NCBI GenBank assembly: GCA_037783545.1
Contig: JBBELK010000067.1
Coordinates: 806,001 to 870,000 of the forward strand
Reading direction: 5' to 3'
DNA from: Henricia sp. BOLD:AAB3569
Taxonomy: Eukaryota; Echinodermata; Asteroidea; Spinulosida; Echinasteridae
Length of the DNA stretch: 64,000 bases
Positions 58,171 through 64,000 of this stretch are shown here, in pieces (the stretch's first letter is position 1; the number at the start of each line of letters is the position of its first letter). Under the pieces are notes generated by a model. The model was not told the origin of the DNA. It was given only the letters and a program-made list of their open reading frames with translations, and searched no databases. Made by a program: the position numbers and the translations under genes.

Positions 58171-59185
58171 TACTTTGGCAGCATGGAGATTGAAACAACT
58201 TACAATGTTATTTCACGGCATATTTGCAACATTTAAAGAACAACTTGTTTCATCTGTTTATTTGTGCTAGTGTGAAATGCAGGCTAAACTAGATTAAAGA
58301 TGTCTACATGTAGCTACCATTTTGGACTGAATATTTTGTTCATAAGTTCTTCATATATCACAAAAAAATATTCTTGTATTAGTGGACATGACCCTAAATT
58401 GTCACTTTCTAGCTTTTCGTGCAAGCGTTTTGTGTAATGCAAAAACCCTTTGTAAATTTATGAAGTGTTAGGCAAATTGATGGATTTGAGCAATTAAGAC
58501 GCATTTTAAGTCTTTACACACTGAATTTCAACAAAATAGTGTATTGAACGAATGAAAAACATTCATTATTTGTTTTATATAAAATGCCCAAAGAGATCAT
58601 TGTCATTTGATTGGAGAACATGTGACAGCCTTAGAATATAAAAAAGTACTAGTCCCTGACATCTCTTGTATCACAATGACCGAATCCGACTCGTCTACCA
58701 CATGCACGTCTGACGCAAAGTCACATGCGTACACGAGCTTGCAGTAAAAATGCGTGTGCCGTGCAATGGAACAAAAATGCACGGTTGGTGATGTAGCATT
58801 AAATGGTTAAATTATTTAACGCCACGTGACCTGCTATCGTCCTATCAAATGACAGGAATCTACTTGGGCGTTATATCAACATAACTAAAGAATAGTGTTG
58901 ATAAACTGCCTTGTAGATATTTCAGCCACATAGGAAACCTTAAAAATCATGCATGGTTTTTATGTTGAATGAATGGTAAAAAATTCTTTGCAAACCATTT
59001 TTTTCAGAAAATGTTGTTTTTTAATTTCTCCCACAAAGGTATCATGTGGTGTTTGTTACCTTTGCTATCAACACTTTTAGTCGTTCTTTTTTTGTCAACT
59101 CGTGAAGAGTTTAATCGCGAAACACAAACGCCATGTCCAAAATAAATTGAGACAATGGTGTCAATACATTCTGTTGGTGGTCATA
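58171..59185. other. No gene seen
   Basis: AT-rich spacer; ATGACAGGAATCTACTTG at about 58850 recalls the end of the 16.3 kb element. Confidence 0.35.
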
Positions 59186-59432
59186 TGGGTCTTTCTATAA
59201 AATAGGGGTCCAAAAGTGTGACATTTGGTGTCCCCCGTTACACCTGATATGTGTTATTTTTCGTACAAAAATCATTAAAATGGCTTTTAAACCATTTTGT
59301 ATGAATTGTACTTTATGTACTCACTCTTTGAGCTGGAAAGTATTTAAAGAATGTATCCTGAATTTACAAAAACAAGATGTAAAATGTAACGGGGGACACC
59401 AACATTGGACCCCTAGTTTATAGAAAGACCCA
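59186..59432. mobile_element. TGGGTCTTTCTATAAAATAG MITE (copy 2)
   Basis: A second copy of the 54698 element, same orientation and slightly longer centre. Ends are flanked by ATA/TAT bases. Confidence 0.88.
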
Positions 59433-60039
59433 TATAGTCCGGCAGCCAAGGAGAGTGACCCTTTTTTCTCTGATATAGTTTTTTTCTCTGCTGATTATTC
59501 ATCTTTGGGGTGTATCTAATGAGATCTAGGGTGGTGTGGACCTTTCACCCTTGAGCAATTTTAAATATTCAAAATGGCGTCCAAGATGGCTGTTGCGATG
59601 GACTAAAATAGGAAAATTCCAATTATGTCAGCATTTTCTGCCACAAAGCAATGATGTTTTAACCAAAATTTATGTTTTGGGGTATGATGGATTTAATAAA
59701 AAGGGTTTGAGAAGTATTAAATGTACCGTTGCTATGGTAACTAGCCATATGGCAACCATTAAGACTGTAAAAAGTGGTAAAATGACAAAACTGCCATAAA
59801 GTCCAAGATATATGAATTGAACATTCTTTGTATATCCTATGTATATACTATTGCCCTCTACAAGTTCGATAAAAAAAGGATGGATTCGTGTAAGATTTTC
59901 TGTTGCCATGGTAACCACCTTTCAGTTTGGAGTGGTCTCACAAAATTAATGTTCTGAGACAATGGGTCAGTGGGTATTTGGATACAGATGTGTATCTGTC
60001 CCGTCTCGGGTTCATTTGAGAGACTTCTAATCAGTTTTG
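59433..60039. other. No gene seen
   Basis: Spacer with TTGCTATGGTAAC and GTTGCCATGGTAACC words; no recognisable gene. Confidence 0.35.
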
Positions 60040-63000
60040 TCACCGTCGTACTGGTACAGTTAGTGTTAGTGGCCTCGCCACAGGGTGATGTGAAGTGTTT
60101 AGTGCAGTAGTGTTGTTGTAGATAGTATTGCACACCCAGCTTTCTACCCTCAGCTGCTGCCGCTGGCTAGCCTCGTTTGGGGCGAAGAGGGAGCCGAGCG
60201 TGTAAGTCTCCCCTGCCAGTATATAGCCTCTCCACCACCAAGACTCCTGCAGTGCCTCCTCGTGGCAACACACGGTAACTGGGGACCTTGCGGCCTCAGG
60301 CTGAATCTGTAGGGGATCTCGGAGCAGCAGTGGGCCCCAGAGACATGGTGTGCAGGCCCGCCGACGTGTGGATACGTCCTGGTGCTATGTCAACCACCGC
60401 CCCAGCTATGGGTCAAATAGCTACACTGCCTTGTGGATGTCTTGGGACTATCATAGGCTAAGGGAGTAAACCCCGACAGCAAATCGGGAGTGGAGCCCCC
60501 AATGCGGTTGTAGGGCATACTTGTCACCTTCCGACAACTCCTGCATCCTTGTCCGCCCCCAGCCGTCTTGACTTTGTCTTGCCACTGGACCCGGCGTTAG
60601 GCGTATCAGGACGAGAGAGTGAGGCCGATGCAGCGCAAGTCTTCCTCACTTTAATCCAAGTTAGCGCATATCATGGTCATCACCATCAGTCGATCTTCAA
60701 GTCCTGTGGCGATGGGGAAACGGCCAAGCAGTAGGTGTGGATACACTGGGAGCTGTAGTCGCGAACCTGCACACAGGCGGCTCAGGACATGTGGTCGTTC
60801 TTCACTGGACCGAGGCAGCAGTGGAGTCCGGCAGCCTTCTGGGTGACCGAGCAGCCCTCTTTAGGATCACTCTGCTCGCCTTAATAGTATGAGGACGGGG
60901 CTAGAAAAGGTGCCCTAAACATAGCCTGCCTCACCTTACCCTGGCCAGCATACCGCGGCTGGCGGGGATCCCTTCTAGCGGTCGAAACGCAAGGAAAAAT
61001 AAAACAAAGGTGCTCATTTTTGCATCATGGAACGTTAGAACACTGCTTGACAACACCTAAGCCAACAGACCAGAGAGACGAACTGCACTAGTGGCAAGGG
61101 AACTACATTGTAGCTCGCTACAAAGTTGATATCGCAGCACTTAGTGAGACACGCCTGGCGGACAAAGGCCAGCTGACAGAAACTGGCAGAGGCTACACCT
61201 TCTTCTGGAGTGGACGCAGTAGTGAGGAACGACGTGAGGCAGGTGTGGGGTTTGCCATCAAGACAATCCACGTGCGGAAACTAGCAAGCATCCCTGAGGG
61301 TCTCAACGCCCGTCTGATGAAAATGCAGCTTCCGCTTGGAAACAAGACTAACGCAACCATCATCAGTGCTTATACGCTCCGACCATGACCAACCCTGATG
61401 AGATCAATGATAGGTTCTACAAAGATCTGGACTCTCCCATTGCGTCAGTACAGTCAGAGAAGCTCATCATCCTCGGCGACCCAACTCTCGTGTAGGGGCC
61501 GACCACCAAGCCTGGCACAGGGTCTTAGGAAAGCATGGTATTGAAGAATGCAATAGCAACGGACTCCTTCTACTTATAACGTGTGCCTCGCATGATCTTG
61601 CCATCACCAACACCATGTTTCGTCTGCCAACTGGGAACAAGACCTCTTGGATGCACCCACGTTCTAAGCATTGGCATCTGACCAAGGCCTTATGTGGTGC
61701 GGATTGCTGGACGGACCACCACCTCATCATCTCAAAGATGAAGTTTCATATCCAGCCAAAGAGAAGGCCGCAGGGCCAGAAAGTGACAAAGAAACTGAAC
61801 GTCGCGAAACTCAAGAGTCAACAAACTGCAAAAGACTTCCAGTCAGACATGGACAGCAAACTCTCAGACTTCCCGCTCAACCAATCCAGCATTGAGGCCC
61901 AGTGGACATCCTTCAAGGATACTGCTTATTCTGTCGCCCTCAACCAATCCAGCATTGAGGCCCAGTGGACATCCTTCAAGGATACTGCTTATTCTGTCGC
62001 CCTCGGAATCCTGGGCCCAGTCACCAGAAATTACCAAGACTGGTTCGATGAAAATTACCAGGAAATTCAAGAACTACTGGAAGAGAAACACCGCTTGCTG
62101 CGAGCTCACCAGAAAGACCCCTCTTGCATGGCAAAAAAGGCTGCTTTCACCAACGTGCGCAGCACAGTACAAGCTAAACTACGCCACATGCAAGCCTCCT
62201 GGCTAAGCGCCAAGGCCGATGAGATCGAAAGCTTTGCAGACAGGCATATGACACCAACATATTTTATGATGCCCTTAAAGCCGTCTATGGACCCCAGTCC
62301 TCCGGATCACCCCCCTACTCAGCGCTGACGGTACTACCCGGCTGACAGACAAGAAGCTGATCCTGGAGAGATGGGCGGAACATTTCAACAGCGTCCTCAA
62401 CCGACCAGCACAGATCAACAATAAAGCCATTGCACGCCTCCCCCAGGTGCCAACAAACCATGAGCTCGACGCACTCCCCACAGTTGATGAGGTTAGCAAA
62501 GCCACCAAGCAGATGTCCGCTGGCAATTAAAGCTCCAGGCTCTGACGCCATCCCTGCAGAGGTCTTTAGGTCAGGCGGCCCAACTACCCTCAGTCAGCTA
62601 ACCAGTTTGTACCAGTCGATGTGGAAAAGGGAACAACTTCCGCAATAATTCAGAGACGCCACAATTGTCCACATTTACAAGCGCAAAGAAAATCGCCAGT
62701 CCTGCGACAACCACCGAGGAATATCCCTCCTGTCCATAGCAGGCAAGATCCTGGCCCGTGTCCTGCTCAACCGCTTGTCGGAACACCTGGAGCAAGGTCT
62801 TCTCCCTGAGACAATGCAGCTTCCGTGCAAGTCGAGGGACCATTGACATGATTTTTGCCGCCCGCCAGCTCCAGGAGAAATGCATAGAACAGCATCGCGC
62901 CCTCTACACGACCTTCGTTGACCTGACCAAGGCCTAGCTTCGACACAGTCAGCCGGGAAGGACTCTGGGAAATTATGGGAAAATTTGGTTGCCCGAGCAA

Positions 63001-64000
63001 ATTCATTGCAATTGTCCGCCAATTCCATGACGGAATGACAGCCAGAGTCCTCGACGACGGTGAACCATCCAAAGCCTTTCCAGTGACCAATGAAGTCAAA
63101 TAGGGCTGTGTCCTGGCCCCGACCCTGTTCAGCATGATGTTCTCGGCAATGCTGTCTGACGCCTTCAGAGACTGTGAGCCTGGCATCGACATCAGAATTC
63201 AGGTCCGATGGAAAGCTGTTCAACCTCAGGAGACTGCAGGCCGTCACGAAGGTGAAGGAGACTGTGGTTAGAGACTTCCTCTTCGCTGACGACTCCGCCC
63301 TCAATGCCTGCAATGAGCAAGAAATGCAGCTCGAGATGGACAGATTTTCATCAGCCTGCGATAACTTCGGTCTTACCATTAGCATCAAGAAGACCGAAGT
63401 GATGTTCCAGCCAGCTCCAGGCAACCAGTATAATGAGCCGCAGATTTCAGTGAACAGACAGACTACAGGCGGTAAAGAACTTCACCTACCTGGGCAGCTA
63501 GCACCCTCTCCCGCACAACATTGATACCGATATCAGCAATAGAATCTCCAAGGCAAGCAGCGCTTTTGGGAGACTGTGGGAGAAAGTCTGGGGGCGGAAA
63601 GGAATCAGCCTCGTGACCAAGCTGAAAGTCTACCGGGCAGTCGTCCTTACCACTCTACTTTATGGCTGCGAAACATGGACTGCGTACCGAAGGCACGAGC
63701 GGCAGTCTTCGGAACCTCCTCCACATCCGCTGGCAGGATAAAGTCCCCGACACTGAGGTCCTGAAGCAGGCAGACATCCCCAGCGCCATCACCATCATGC
63801 GTAAGGCCAAGCTAAGATAGGCAGGCCATGTCTCCCGCATGTCAGACGACCAGGAGCCCAGAGAGCGGAGGAGCGCCGTTCCCAGCATGCCGAGCAGAAA
63901 CGCCAGATGCGCAAAGCCAGATTCACCGAATCCAAAAGCACAGTGCCTACCCACTTCTGCCCCACCTGTGGGAGGAAGAAGGTTTCCTTGCCCGGATTGG
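60040..64000 (+). mobile_element. Degenerate LINE, third clade, cut by window end
   Basis: A GC-rich 5' region (60040-61010), clearly unlike its surroundings, precedes an APE endonuclease and RT. The element continues past the window. The endonuclease (WNVRTLLDN, VDIAALSETRLAD) and RT style match a LINE type that is widespread in aquatic animals. Its clade is not assigned here. Confidence 0.85.
61018..63990 (+). pseudogene. Broken LINE endonuclease-reverse transcriptase ORF
   Basis: Joined only by eye across several frames, the order is: WNVRTLLDN, YKVDIAALSETRLADKGQL, AGVGFAIKT, KLIILGD, SWMHPRSKHWHL, CGADCWTDHHLIIS (endonuclease); KAPGSDAIPAEVFRSGG, FRDATIVHIYKRKENRQSC, NHRGISLLSIAGKILARVL, FVDLTKA, GCVLAPTLFSMMF and FLFADDSALNA (RT, catalytic FADD at about 63290); then LTISIKKTEVMFQPAPG. 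There are many stops (for example near 61060, 61388, 62528, 62646, 62935, 63102) and frameshifts. A 63-bp block (NQSSIEAQWTSFKDTAYSVA) is duplicated in tandem at about 61877-62002. Confidence 0.85.

Noticed and set aside
62675-63424. 249-codon minus-strand ORF in the last LINE
   Set aside because: The plus strand carries ordered reverse-transcriptase motifs here, so this is an antisense shadow.

Overview
The window is eukaryotic nuclear DNA. Its only recognisable host genes are a ten-exon gene with canonical GT-AG introns and a compact C-type lectin gene. Everything else is dense transposon sediment: three LINE clades, a Ty3-like protease relic, tRNA-derived SINEs, many foldback elements and MITEs, and satellites. 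The LINE types (APE endonuclease plus RT; ORF1 with an SGNH hydrolase), the tRNA-SINEs and the TACATGTA-rich spacer suggest a marine invertebrate, perhaps a deuterostome such as an echinoderm, hemichordate or amphioxus. The species cannot be fixed from this sequence.

Layout: 0.4-1.9 kb repeat composite; 2.1-2.7 kb secreted C-type lectin (minus) with a 97-bp satellite upstream of it; 4.7-8.0 kb MITE, LINE tail and a broken 5'-truncated LINE (minus); 8-18 kb dispersed repeats, several MITEs, a 592-bp element with 9-bp target duplications, a 996-bp hAT-like element with 8-bp duplications and a GTTAAC-rich foldback; 18.5-19.0 kb a foldback filled with about 18 CGTACGTACG palindromes; 19.9-21.3 kb a LINE fragment fused to a frameshifted retropepsin and zinc-finger relic; 21.3-24.0 kb three copies of a terminal-inverted-repeat transposon, two carrying a promoter and a tiny ORF (basic in the fuller copy); 24.0-26.0 kb LINE and SINE remains.

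From 26,196 to 54,573 (plus strand) runs a complete ALG1 gene, the beta-1,4-mannosyltransferase that adds the first mannose to the dolichol-linked oligosaccharide. All ten exons join in phase to 1,443 nt (480 aa). Its introns hold an apparently intact LINE (minus, 27.2-32.6 kb) with two long ORFs, a tandem array of tRNA-like SINE heads (36.3-37.6 kb), and many MITEs, several of them close to splice donors.

Downstream of ALG1 (54.6-60 kb) there are only MITEs, some nested. From about 60 kb to the window end lies a third LINE clade, broken by stops and frameshifts and cut by the window edge. A fragment resembling it lies at 24.2-24.8 kb. No rRNA, CRISPR array, bacterial-style operon or convincing functional tRNA gene was seen.
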